Notes under the pieces: model-generated
What the model saw: the letters and a program-made list of their open reading frames with translations, nothing else
Database searches by the model: none
What the model was told of the DNA's origin: nothing
Translations under genes and position numbers: made by a program
NCBI GenBank assembly: GCA_949752795.1
Contig: OX457064.1
Location: 44,016,368-44,080,367, forward strand
DNA from: Hyperoodon ampullatus
Taxonomy: Eukaryota > Chordata > Mammalia > Artiodactyla > Ziphiidae
Length of the DNA stretch: 64,000 nucleotides
Reading direction: 5' to 3'
Part shown: one piece after another, positions 34,691 to 46,095 of the stretch
Layout of the letters: each line of letters begins with the position of its first letter
How positions within the stretch are numbered: the first letter of the stretch is position 1

Positions 34691-35829
34691 CTCTCCTTAG
34701 CTTTCTTCTCCTCATTCTCTCAAAGGACATCAATTACTTGCTAGGGGCTAATATAGGGATCTGGGCCCCCACAGTGATCCTCTCTCCAAATGGCCAGTGA
34801 GCACTGACAGCCACAGTGGTCAAAGTCTTGAGGCAGTGGAATCCATGGTGCAGGTGAGGGACCCCAGGGTCTGGTCTCAGTGAATTCACTTACAGTAAGA
34901 TCTTGGGCAAGTCATTCCATTGGGTTGCTGTGCATGGCATGAAAAATATCAGGTTTGAAGAGTTCTAGATTCAGTGGTACTATAAGCCAGGGCAAAAATC
35001 AGACAATGATGAATGCTAGAAGAAAAATTAATAAGGGGAAGGAAGATAATGAGTAACTGAATAGGGGTGAAATTTCATCAAATAACATGATTTTTAATTT
35101 GATCTCTGCTGATGATTTTTACAGTTCTAAGAGACTGATTTACTCTTCTCTGACCATTTAGAAAATAAAGAAAATTTTATGTGACAAACTGTGATAACTT
35201 ATATAAGGCACTTAAAAAAATTTTTAGCAGATAGATGAGGGAACAAGTAGATTGTGAATACTGTACATGTGTTTATTAAATTAATACTCATCTGTAATAT
35301 ATGCATAAATACTTATTGCATTTCTAATTTATTGACTACTGTACTTAACTAGCACATTGATGGCCCCGCAGAGAAGAACTTCAAAAAAGCTTTTGATCTC
35401 ATTTAAAATGTAGAACTCTTCTACATAGATCAGATAATGTAAGACTTACATGATTCAATAACAAGATTTAGTGGTAAAACAGGAAGAGCTCTAGGGAAGA
35501 GACACGGAAAATATTAGGGAACAAATATTAGGGAAAATCTTGTTGAAAAAAAGGTAGAAGAGGCCTTTTTGAAAGAGAGAATGCATTAAAGAATCCCAAG
35601 TGATCAAAAGCATCAGGAAAAGTCTTAGTGACCCTGAAAAAGACGTGTTGTTTGAAAGAAAGTGGGATCCAACCCACTGGAGCTTGGAGTGTGTCGAGGA
35701 AAGTCAAGATGTGAAGTTGGAAAGGAGAACAGAGGCAGGTTGTAGAAGACCAGATTAGATTTACTCATATATAGTAAGACACAGGTTTTAGTTTTCGAAC
35801 ATAAAAATGAGTAGTGAGTTTCATGGTAT

Positions 35830-36015
35830 AATGGAGTGAGTGGACTTTGAATCAGTAGATCTGGTTTGGACACCTATCTTGGCCACAAAGCAGCCAAGTG
35901 ACCTTAATCTCTCCAGATACTTAATCTCTACAAGCCTTGGTTATAACATCTTTGAGTTGTTCTGTGGCAAAAATGAAATAACATATGGTAAAGTCCTCTA
36001 TGCTTTGTGAACTGT
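35830..36015 (+). mobile_element. MIR SINE
   Basis: The order 'actttgaatcagtagatctg', 'agtgaccttaatctctccag', 'caagccttggttataacatc' and 'gttgttctgtggcaaaaatg' follows the MIR core and 3' part. Old and diverged. Confidence 0.75.
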
Positions 36016-36143
36016 AGTTCAGCTACAGCTAAATTATTTGTTGTCTACAGTGATTATAAGTTCCTGTAGGAAAGGCACTACATAGTGCATATGGTCAGAA
36101 CCTGGTAAATGTTTTAACTTGGTGTATTGAAAGCATTCTTTCT

Positions 36144-36347
36144 GGGCTTCCCTGGTGGCGCAGTGGTTGAGAGTCCGCCTGCCGATGCAGGGGACGTGGG
36201 TTCGTGCCCCGGTCTGGGAAGATTCCACATGCCATGGAGCAGATGGGCCCGTGAGCCATGGCCGCTGAGCCTGCGCGTCTGGAGCCTGTGCTCTGCAACG
36301 GGAGAGGCCACAACAGTGAGAGGCCCGCGTACCACCAAAAAAAAAAA
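36144..36347 (+). mobile_element. CHRS/CHR-2-type SINE, sense, probably young
   Basis: Intact from 'gggcttccctggtggcgcag' to 'gaggcccgcgtacc' and an A tail. An exact 15-bp target-site duplication, gaaagcattctttct, lies at 36129-36143 and 36348-36362. The body is close to the other CHRS copies. Confidence 0.97.
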
Positions 36348-39300
36348 GAAAGCATTCTTTCTTAGAGGTTCAATTATGTTGCAATATGTGGAAAGTATTT
36401 AGGTCATGATTAAGGAAAACTTACTAATACACATTTCTGATTATTATTATCGAGGATTTACTGGTGCATTTACTGATGATTGTTTTTAGATGCTTCACTA
36501 TGTCATTAAACATCATACATACTTTTTTAAGCAATCATTCACTTTTTTCATTCTACACAGATTTTTCAAGTAACTGCGATTTACCAGGCACAATTTTAAA
36601 TATAAAGGATATAGCAGTAAACAAGGAAAACAATTTCCCTGCGTTTAGGAAGCTAACGTTCTGGTGGTATGAGACAGAAAAGGCATTTAATGATTGTTCT
36701 AATGTTTAGATGCATGTGAAGGATCAAGTGAACAATGCAGGGTGGGTGAGAGAGAAGAAGATGTGACATCATTTTGGAGAGTACAAAAGTGGGCAAGTTA
36801 GTAATATGTAATAGAATTTGTAATAGGCAACATGGAGTACCCATTTAGTCAAAAAAGTAATTGCTCAACACAGTTGCCAGTGTTTCTTCAGCCCTGTTCA
36901 GTTGCCTGAGTGAAGGAAAGCTGTAGGAAAATAATTAGCATTGATTAAGGTCAGGGCTTTTCCAGAAGAGTACAAGAAAGGGAGAGAAAAACAGAGAGTC
37001 AAGGGTGTTTTCAGTGGAGTGCTTATGTAATAACAAAGTATGGAACCTAAGGTGGGTTGGGATGGAAGTGAGGTCATAAAAGGGATGATATAGTGAAAAA
37101 GTGATTGGGAAAGTGGATTGGCAATCTTGATTGAGTTTGAAGAATTTTTAGTAAGATGAACTTTCACTTTTAGTAAAGTAGGTGAACTAGAAGGTTAGGA
37201 GGAGTGACCAGCAATTAATGTGTTTGAAGATGAGAATGTGCAGGTATTGATGATGATATCATCAGGGGCATGAACAGAAGAGCTAGTGATTGACGCAAGA
37301 TGCAGGAAACGGTCATCGGAGGTGAAGAGGTACAGTAATTCAGAGTCCAGTGCCTTGGATGGAATAACCATGTGGATGCCCAAACCACCAAAGGGGTTGC
37401 AGGGGTAGGAAGAGAAAGGATTACAGTGAGGGATGTTCTATGGTCATTAAATAATGAAATGTTGGTGGATGAGTGCTACAAAGTAGATAGCTGATGGTAA
37501 AATTGATGACAGGAGCTTCAGAGGAGTTAGATGTTTTTAAAGGTAAAGAGAGGAGAAAAGACTGGGAAATGGCTAGGTGGAGCCAGCCTCCACTGGCAAA
37601 GAATGTGAAGGAAACTTTCTAAGAAGAGATTGGAGATGAGAGACAGTTTGTTCCTTTAGGTACAGTGGTGGAAAGATTAGAGGATAGAAAAGAAAGAGAA
37701 ACTGAATAAGATTATGCACAGCTTGTATGCTGTGGTCCAGGTATGATGGAAGACATGCAGGGGGGATTGAGGGTGCTAGTTTCTTGTGGTGCAACAGGCA
37801 CGTTCGATGTAATGGGTTCAGTTGGGATAGTCTCTTGGTGAAAGGTAGGTGACTGCTATAAATTAAAATGCGTGCTGCCATTAGGATACTAGTCTTCTCT
37901 GAAACTCCTGGGTGGTAGTGGCCAAGGAGTGCAAGAATGCCAGCTCAGGAATCTGCTGTCCTGTGAGCAAGAGGTTCTGAGATGTGGAGCTGTGTTTGGC
38001 CAAGCTCAGGTCACATCTCACCACCAGCAGATCAGCCCTACCTGTTCTATTTGGCAGCTCTGTGTTGAGTCTCCTAGAACAAAAGGCTTTCAGAAATCTT
38101 AAACCTAGGCACTCAGACTTAAAAAAAGAATAACTATAGTTGTGTATTGAGGAAAAAAAGAAAGACTAGGGGGTTGGCAGAGGAGCTTGCTGTTGGACAC
38201 AGTGCCAAGATGCTTTGTGTGCTGGGAGAAAATTTTTCTGGTTCACCTGTAACTGAGAATAAAGATACAGTGGTGTTATAGAAGACTAGCCTTTTGTCGT
38301 AGGGAAAATAAAGCAATGACATATAGTTAGCTTTTCATTATTTGGTATGAAATGGAAATAAGGCAAGCTTTGTTGAAATTACACTGACTTCTGCGTGCAA
38401 TTAAAAAATGCTTAAAAATTTGAATGTTCAAGGATAGATGATAGCAAACGAAAATTAATTCAGGTATGAGGTGGTTCTTTTAAACTTAATTCTGTAGGTA
38501 AAATCTACATTTTGTAAGACTTTGAACTTATGAAAATGTAGAGCTACCCTCCTTTTTAAGTCACTTTAAATAGGTAAAATTACAGTATAGTATTGCAGAA
38601 AATGGAACAGAGGATTCCAGGAAGAACAATCAGAGTAATTTGAAATATTATTCAGCCCTCTCTCATGATATGTCTTGAAAAATCAATGCTGGTAAACATC
38701 AGTATTGAACAGAAAGTAATTTAATCCTCAAACCAGTGTACTTGTTAATGTTTCCAAATTTTCATAAATTTTTACAAAGGGCTTTATTAAAGATGGAAAA
38801 TATTTATGCATATAAATTATTTGTAACTCTAATCTTTAAAAAATCAATACTTTTGATCAAATAATACACTTGGCTGCTCAAATTTGTTTGCTCCTTTTTT
38901 TCTTGCTACATTTACTGACTTGAGGGCTAGCAGGGATATTGCAGAGGCATCTTTTCTACCTTGATGCCCTCAAGCAGTCCTATGCTAGAATTACCCCTCA
39001 AAGGTCCGAAAACTGCCTTTACATTTTACTTCTTGCATGAAACGTTTCCCTTTCAATTTCCTCTCACTGTGCTGCTGCAGCCTGCCATCCGCCTCGCTTC
39101 CAGCTTAACCCATCTTAGTTTTGCCTGCCCTTTAAATCCTTCCATCAAGGAACTTCTCCAGTGAAATTTATCTTGAATGTCTTAAGATAACCTGAAAAGT
39201 GCTGTAGCTGAGTGAGAGATTACATATCCTCTGAGTCTCTATGGCCCATTACCACATAAATGTTTTCTGAATATATAATCCCTTTTTTCTCTACCTATCC

Positions 39301-39799
39301 TAGGTAGGTATTTTCAAGTATAAACACTATAGGATTATTCCTTTATTTTTCCCATGCTTATTATTTCCAATGAACAAAGTGATACCTTATTTTTTATTAA
39401 TACTAAAGAACAGACTTAGTACCCATGTGCATAATACTCTAAGGAAATGGATATAAAGGAAAAGAAAATGCTAATTTATAATCCAGTTGAGAAGTGAAAT
39501 AAATGTGTTTGCTCATTCAGCAAACATTTGTTAAGACTTTCCTCTGTGTGACTACTGTTCTAGGTGCTAAAACACAAAGATAAATGGAAATTATGTATGT
39601 ATCCCCACCTCATAAAATAAATTAGGTATAAATATATGTGGGGAACTCTGAAGATTGTAAAATTCCACACTTGCCAACTCAAGTTATTAGTTAGGAGCCT
39701 TCCACTTTTATTAATTTATTTTTTAACATGTGCTGTAGCTTTCCCTTTGTCTGCACTCTGATTTGAGGGCTCTGTAACTGGCAGAGCTCTAAAGTGCTG

Positions 39800-39900
39800 T
39801 TTCTTTGAGCGTACGCGTAATTTGCTAACTGCGATCTGAGAAGAAACGAACCTCCCAGTGGGTAGAAACATGGATGTCATGACACTTCCTGTGTAACCCC
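39800..39900. promoter_or_regulatory. Candidate intronic regulatory patch (CpG-retaining, ETS-like site)
   Basis: Five CpGs fall within about 60 bp in otherwise CpG-poor intron, including the palindrome tacgcgta at about 39812-39819. 'acttcctg' at 39884-39891 is an ETS-type core. That the patch is regulatory is inference only. Confidence 0.3.
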
Positions 39901-41212
39901 ATTAAACTTCCTCTCTAGGTGTTATGGCTTTGGAATGTTCCACTTTAATCAGGTCACAGTCTCTATCCTGTGGGCTGTGCAAGATTAAGGTATTTGAACT
40001 TTTTTATAAGAATAAATGGATTCCCATTGTGGAATCAATTATGGAAGTGAAAAGAGTTATCATGGTGTTATATATCAAGTACAAAGTTGTGGAGATTGTG
40101 ATGAGAAGGCACTAGAATGTTTCAGAGTTTTATATTAGGTGACTTTTTTGCCTTCAAGTCAATAAACAAAGTAGAATTGAAACACTAACATTTGCTTGCT
40201 GCTTCCCAAATCTGAACATCCCTGGGTATATACCAGGTGATATTAAGGTAGTTAATGACCAGGAGCTTCAGTCTATATGGTGTCACTGATGCTGCTCTCA
40301 TTGTCCGCTCTAGTCTGTGGATCCCTTGGCCTCAATTCTATGTCTATTTTTTATCTGCAGGTTAAAAAGGGTTGGAGAGTTACTGACTCTTAAGAATTTC
40401 AACCACCTGGGAAACAAAGACCTGCTCCTCTTTGGTCTTTCCCTCTTTTCCCTGTTAAAAAACAAACACACACCTCCCTCCTTCCCCCAATGCTAAACAA
40501 AGGATAAGAATGCTCATTTAGTTTGTATAGTCTTTTTAAAAGATTAAAGACAGAGCATAAATATAAAACAAAAGGAAAATAATAGATAATAGTGTAAAAA
40601 AGCATGGAGTCAGGTAGTAAATAGGGTAGAGGGAGGGGAGAAGAAGAGAAAAATTATAATATAAAATCAAAATTAAGGTAATCTCCTGCAATTGAAAAGA
40701 AAATTAGCTCTGAGATTCTGGTGAACAAAGCAAAAAACAGAAGCACAGTGAGTTCTTAACGGATTGTCAAGGGAAACAAGATTTTTCCTAGCTCTAAATT
40801 ATTAGAGGAATTTATCACGTGGGCCTTAAAATAGGGGTCATTGAACAATATAATGGATGGAGATAGCATTACCAATTTTATTAAAAGTCCTATTGGCACT
40901 TCTTCAATCTTTCTTAGATAAATTATACTTAATATGTAAAAGCTGCAGCTGGCATTCAAACTATTACTGCTACAATTTTTAAAAGTCTACAACAGTATTT
41001 CCAAATACTTTAACTCTCTGCTACCCACTACCTCCACCCACTAGTTCCATGCTTCATTACCTGTAGTATTCCAACTATTCACTAAAATAGTTAATGCATT
41101 CATTAATAGTACAGGTTTCCCGCACAATAGGAATAATCCTAAAAAGTTACATGCAAATTCTAGAATCTTAAATTGGGACATCCATGGTCAGTCATTCCAG
41201 TAGATCTCAAAC

Positions 41213-41405
41213 CTAGCTGTTTATCACCGTTTCCTGGCAAGCTTTGTAAAAATCAGATTCCCACATCCACAGATTCCCACATCTAGCTCCCAAGAGATTC
41301 TTATTTAGTAGTTCTGGGTACATGCCGAGAAATCTGCTTTTGGTTTTTTGTTTTTATTTTTTCAAAGAAATTCTCCTATGTAGTCAGACATTTAGGAATC
41401 ACTAA
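41213..41405 (+). mobile_element. MER5-like hAT DNA transposon fossil
   Basis: 'gatctcaaacctagctgttt', 'agattcccacatctagctcc', 'gagattcttatttagtagtt' and 'ccgagaaatctgctttt' follow the MER5A layout. A short internal repeat of 'agattcccacat' is present. Confidence 0.6.
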
Positions 41406-42586
41406 TGTGATCCATTCTCCCATTTAATATAGGAATCTTCAAGTCACACTGCTAAGAGTCAGTGGCCAGACTGTGTTGAGGGATACCCTGACTTCATGTC
41501 AAAGGATGTTCCATTACTGGAAACTTCTATTTGTCAAATCATATTTTTCTACGAACACAATGACGTTAAGGATATTTCATTTCAGTTCTGATTAAACTTT
41601 CACTGTTAGGGGCTGCTAACCCTTCTAAATTTCTCTGTTTCTGTAGTCTACGTATCAAATATTTAATGATCTTGAGAAAACATGTAAATGCATCAGGGGA
41701 ACTCTATTAAAGTAATTCTTTAGGGAATTCTTTTGTAAGCAAATTCATGACATATGGCTATTCATCTTTAAAGTGTATATATTGTAAGTTAGAATGTATT
41801 TTATTAAAGTTGTCAAGTCTTATATATCATCTGTTTCTCATACTAAAAAATTCTGAGCATCTTTATATCAACAATACTGTCAATTTGATATCTTCATCGA
41901 AGGTAAATCTTAATTATTTCCATTGTTTTTGCAACATAATTTGGAGTAACTTACTTATAGTAATTATTGCTATTTTGAATGCTTCTCTAAAAATTCTGCC
42001 TCTAGGAAATGACTTTCATTTCACTACTTACAGCTCGGATGTTTAGGATGTGACCTGAATTAAAGATCTTAAAGTGTTTAACATGAATAATAAATGACTA
42101 GAATAATTTACGAGTTATACATTTCAAATTAAGTGAATAACAAAGAAATAGAATTTCACATTAAAACATTGAATATATTCTCCTAAGAAAGATTCATTAG
42201 ATGTGTACGAGTCCCATGTGGTAAACAGGGCTATGTGAAACGGCATGAAAATAAACTTAAGGCAGAGAAAAACAGATTAATTAGATCTGTCATATTTCTC
42301 AAGGGGGAAGAAGCATACAAAAGAGCAATCACGTTGTAAGTGAGCATTAGGAAGACTAGCTGACTGTGGAACTATTTTCTCCATTCTTCACATTTTTAAA
42401 TATACATTGATTGGCTTTCAATAAGCAGTCTTTGGGAGAATTTAGGAAATGACTAGACGAGGCCTCTCAGTCAGGGATGTCAAAGCACATGGAGCTGGAA
42501 GCAATGTAATTTCTTCACACAGGCTGGTATTTGGAGATTCTTTCATCAGTGCAGAGAACAGAGGTTAAAAAGCTGCCTCATTCCAG

Positions 42587-42719
42587 GGGACTCCGGAATC
42601 AGGAAGCAGACTCGGCACCGGGTCATCATTCAGCTGCCAGCCAATGGAGGCAAGGACTGCACGGATCCTCTCTATGAAGAGAAGGCCTGCGAGGCCCCTC
42701 AGGTGTGCCAAAGCTACAG
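42587..42719 (+). CDS. THSD7A: THSD7A coding exon D (133 nt; body of a TSP1 module)
   Basis: The acceptor ctcattccag ends at 42586 and the donor gtaatg starts at 42720. The exon enters in phase 1 and leaves in phase 2 (AG|G, Arg). It encodes the rest of the canonical module opened in exon C: GDSGIRKQTRHRVIIQLPAN, then GGKDCTDPLYEEKACEAPQV, ending CQSYR, which starts the next module. The basic strand RKQTRHR matches the Arg-rich strand that stacks on Trp in TSP1 folds. The 16.3-kb intron before it is the longest in the window and contains the large L1. Confidence 0.95.
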
Positions 42720-43718
42720 GTAATGGAGTGAAGGAAAAGCCTTCTGAGCGATGCACTAAGCAAAATACTTCAGGTTCATGGTCTTTCCGACAATGAGAAA
42801 AGGAAGCCAACACTGCCCGCAGACTCAGTGGGGTTGAGGATGTTTATGACTGCAGGTCCCATCTCTTGCCTATTTTAAAGAGCTGCTTTGCTACTGAAAT
42901 CATCTCCAGGGACACAAATACTTGTGTAAACTTCCAAGCTGTATTATAAGCTTTAGGAGCATGAAGAGTTTCTTATGTGATATAATCTATAGAAAATGCA
43001 GAAAAGTGATTAATAATTGTGAAACATATGCTTTTGGAAGCAGTTCTTTTTCACTTACAGGAATAGCTTAAGCATTCCTCCCCTGGCTCCAAAGAGCACC
43101 TGTTTCTCATAAATGCTGGCATTCTGGGTCACGAAATGACATCTTTGTCTCAGTGATGTTAGTAAGATGTCTGTTTTGTTCATTTGTGGCCACCTCAAGG
43201 AAAATTAAGGTTCTTGAAGCTGTATGTCATCAACTTGATTATTAGAAAAAAATTTTTTTCATAGCTATTTAAAAAAGTACCTAATTGAAACTTGATGTGG
43301 TGAATAATTGCAGTCCTGACAACAAATGAAATATTATGGCATCAATTGATGGAATGTGTGATCCCAAAATAATAACTTAAGATGAAATTGATGGAAAATT
43401 TGTCATCTTAATTTATCTGTGTTTAATTCTGAGATGACAAACAGTATAATTGCATGCTTTCATGATGAACATTAACTGTTAGCACAAACTTATTTATTTG
43501 GGGGATTTGTTTTTGTGAAGTGTATTATAAATTGCAGCTTCTGAGTTACCCCTACAATGCTAATCAAAAGAGCACTATATATACAAAAGGCTTATGAGTT
43601 GAATGCAATTTTATAACTTGAATGTAAAATAAATATACCCTTCTAAAGTGGAACACATCACTTCTGGTACTATCTGGATACATCTGCTGGCAGTCCTAAT
43701 CATTAAAAAGGCTAAATG

Positions 43719-43855
43719 TGGGACTTCCTTGGTGGTCCAGTGGTTAAGGCTCTGCACTTCCACCGCAGGGGGCACGGGTTCAATCCCTGGTTGGGGAGCT
43801 AAGATCCCACATGCCTCACGGTGCAGCCTTAAAAAAAAAAGAAATAAAAATAAAT
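43719..43855 (+). mobile_element. Short tRNA-Glu-derived SINE
   Basis: A tRNA-like head 'cttccttggtggtccagtgg' (box A region) and 'gggttcaatccctggttggg' (box B), then 'aagatcccacatgcc' and an A-rich tail. It lacks the long CHR-1/CHRS body. A 14-bp exact target-site duplication, aaaaaggctaaatg, lies at 43705-43718 and 43856-43869. This is a SINE, not a functional tRNA gene: the tRNA folds are degenerate and a retroposed tail is present. Confidence 0.92.
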
Positions 43856-44005
43856 AAAAAGGCTAAATGCTATCAGTAGAGTCCATTCCTTTAGAACTTG
43901 ACAGTGATGGACTCTTTTCTCCACTGCAATAGGAAGTACTTTTATATTTAGTGCTGCTTTTTATAATTCCTTGATGAAGATCTAAATTAAATTTAGATAG
44001 GACTT

Positions 44006-44360
44006 TTTAAAATAGATCTTTATTGGAGTATAATTGCTTCACAATACTGTGTTAGTTTCTGTTGTACACCAAAGTGATTCAGCCATATGCATACATATGT
44101 CCCCATATCCCCTCCCTCTTGAGCCTCCCTTCCATCCTCCCTATCCCACCCTTCTAGGTGGTCACAAAGCACCGAGCTGATCTCCCATTGCTATGCTGCT
44201 GCTTCCCAGTAGCTAACTATTTTATATTCGGTAGTATATATATGTCGATGCTCCTCTCACTTCGCCCCAGCTTCCCCCTCCCACGCCATGTCCTCAAGTC
44301 CATTCTCTATGTCTACATCCTTATTCCTACCCTGCAACTAAGTTCATCAGCATTGTCAAA
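44006..44360 (-). mobile_element. L1 3' UTR fragment, antisense, next to exon E
   Basis: 'tttattggagtataattgct', 'gttagtttctgttgtacacc', 'ccgagctgatctcccattgc' and 'cctaccctgcaactaagttc' form an artiodactyl-type L1 3' UTR in reverse. It breaks off near 44360, about 110 bp from the exon E acceptor. I found no clear target-site duplication. Confidence 0.88.
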
Positions 44361-44468
44361 TAAATTCCTGTTTGCAGTGGTCAAAGTCATGCTTCCTTGG
44401 CATTGTGTCTCTGTGATTTACTACTATGTTTGCTTCTTCTCTATGAGGCTTCTGTTCTTTCCGTGTAG

Positions 44469-44572
44469 GTGGAAGACTCACAAGTGGCGCAGGTGCCAGT
44501 TAGTCCCTTGGAGCGTGCAACAGGACAGCCCTGGAGCGCAGGAGGGCTGTGGGCCCGGACGGCAGGCAAGAG
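44469..44572 (+). CDS. THSD7A: THSD7A coding exon E (104 nt; divergent TSP1 module)
   Basis: The acceptor ttccgtgtag ends at 44468 and the donor gtggga starts at 44573. The exon enters in phase 2 and leaves in phase 1 (G|CC, Ala). It encodes WKTHKWRRCQLVPWSVQQDS followed by PGAQEGCGPGRQAR, the front of a second-kind TSP1 module with a WxxxxW arrangement. It is strikingly GC-rich compared with the surrounding intron. The donor lacks the usual a at +3, giving a weaker-looking match. An antisense L1 3' fragment ends about 110 bp upstream of the acceptor. Confidence 0.95.
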
Positions 44573-45924
44573 GTGGGAGGCCCCGTTCCACAGTTGATTT
44601 GCTTTGCATCTCCAACAGCACTAACTTAACCACTAGCTTGCAGGGTTTGTCATTTTGATGCTATGCTAGGCAAACAGAGCAAAGCAGTTAAGAATCTGCT
44701 ACCACCCATTCTACCTTACACCAGAACACGGAAACCTGACTTTTTAAATTGTGTCCTTAGTTCTTTGACATTAGTTCACAACTCCTCTGGTTACACTTTC
44801 CCCTCATTCATATCTAGAAGATGCTCAGACGAAGCCCTTGAAAGCATTATGACATAGATTGTACACTGCAGCTTGTTTTTGTTGTTCTTGTAATTAGCTT
44901 TTGGCTCGTGGGATTCCATAACACTTTGCTTGTCACCTTAACAATCAATAAGATCCTTACATCATTGCCCATATGCATTATATACGTGCATGCATAAAAT
45001 GTAATATAATTGGTTAACTTTCCCAGAAATTCTCAGTAACAACATCCTTGTCATTGTCATGGCGACCCCCAATTCTGTTCGTATTTAGTACTGATTTTTA
45101 AATGGCAGATTTATGTACTCTAAACCTGCCATATGTGGATTGCAATCTGTCGACGCTACTAGATAACATGGTTTCTTGCAGAAATGAGTGATGGAAATGT
45201 TCCCAACTTGCCATGATTATTTACTAGATGTTATGGATAATACTTACATTCCAAGCTTTGGAACATGTTATTTATACATGTAGCAAATTCAATCTGTAAA
45301 GAGTACATGATTCTTTTTACTCATGTTGAGTTTTAGAATGTAATTCTTGCTACGTATCTAAAACGTACCTGAATATGCAATTGAATACACAGCCACCTTT
45401 TTTAATTCATAAAAGCATGCTTTACACCGTTATTTGTAGTTATGTATTGGATGATGTTGTAGAACTCTGAACACACAGAATTAGATTCTGGTTTTTGCTG
45501 ATTTGATCCGGGACCCCTTTTCTTTACAGTGAAAAGATTGATTTTTTAAAATTTGCAAAAAATAGCTTCTTTTTTGTAAAAATCTTCCATTATGATAGTC
45601 ATTTAGGAATCTTCATTTGAAACATAACATTTAGTTTACAATTAATATTAACTATCTAGTGATTTTTAGAATTTTATTTTATATGCTTATTTTTCATTAT
45701 GTATCCTCCACCATCAGCATCTGCTAAAAAATAACTGTCTCCCTTTACAGTTACAGAGACTTAGGTATTTAGAATTGAAAGTCATTCTCCCCATTTGAAA
45801 CCATTCATGGAGAAATTGAGGGATATAAGACTTTCTTGTCATGCCTTGCTAATTCCTCCTTGAATCAAGCATACATTTGCATACAATTTGGACCCTACAT
45901 AGAGTTTATGATGAAAACAGGCGT

Positions 45925-46095
45925 AAGTTTGGGAATCAAGAAATGTAAGTTTTAGTCCCAGTTCTTTCACTAATACAATGTGAGTTTTATTCATCCCTTT
46001 ACCTTTTTGAGTATCAGTTTATTTAGATGGGGAAAAAAGGAAAAGAGGGCTGGACCAAATGATCTTTCAGGATTATTCCAATTTTCATATCCTAC
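45925..46095 (+). mobile_element. MIR-like SINE
   Basis: 'gggaatcaagaaatgtaagt', 'cctttttgagtatcagttta' and 'tggaccaaatgatctttcag' match the MIR/MIR3 style of core and tail. Highly diverged. Confidence 0.6.

Larger units (their letters stand above)
26272..42586 (+). other. THSD7A: THSD7A intron C-D (16315 bp)
   Basis: A phase-1 intron, gtatta...ttccag, the longest here. It holds the SINEs at 27096, 27798 and 36144, the large antisense L1 at 28759, a MIR at 35830 and a MER5-like element at 41213. I see nothing identifiable in 26290-27080, 28020-28750, 36370-36540 or 37920-41200. The exception is a small CpG-retaining patch at 39800-39900, listed separately. The stretch 36540-37920 is purine-rich with repeated 'gatgag/gaggtg' text and looks like an ancient repeat of unknown family. 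Confidence 0.8.
42720..44468 (+). other. THSD7A: THSD7A intron D-E (1749 bp)
   Basis: A phase-2 intron, gtaatg...gtgtag. It contains the tRNA-Glu-like SINE at 43719 and an antisense L1 3' end at 44006-44360. Nothing is recognised in 42740-43700. The polypyrimidine tract before exon E is interrupted by purines ('cttcttctctatgaggcttctgttctttccgtgtag'). Confidence 0.9.

Noticed and set aside
43719..43800. Possible tRNA-Glu gene (A box and B box present).
   Set aside because: Target-site duplication and A-rich tail show a retroposed SINE; the cloverleaf is not maintained.
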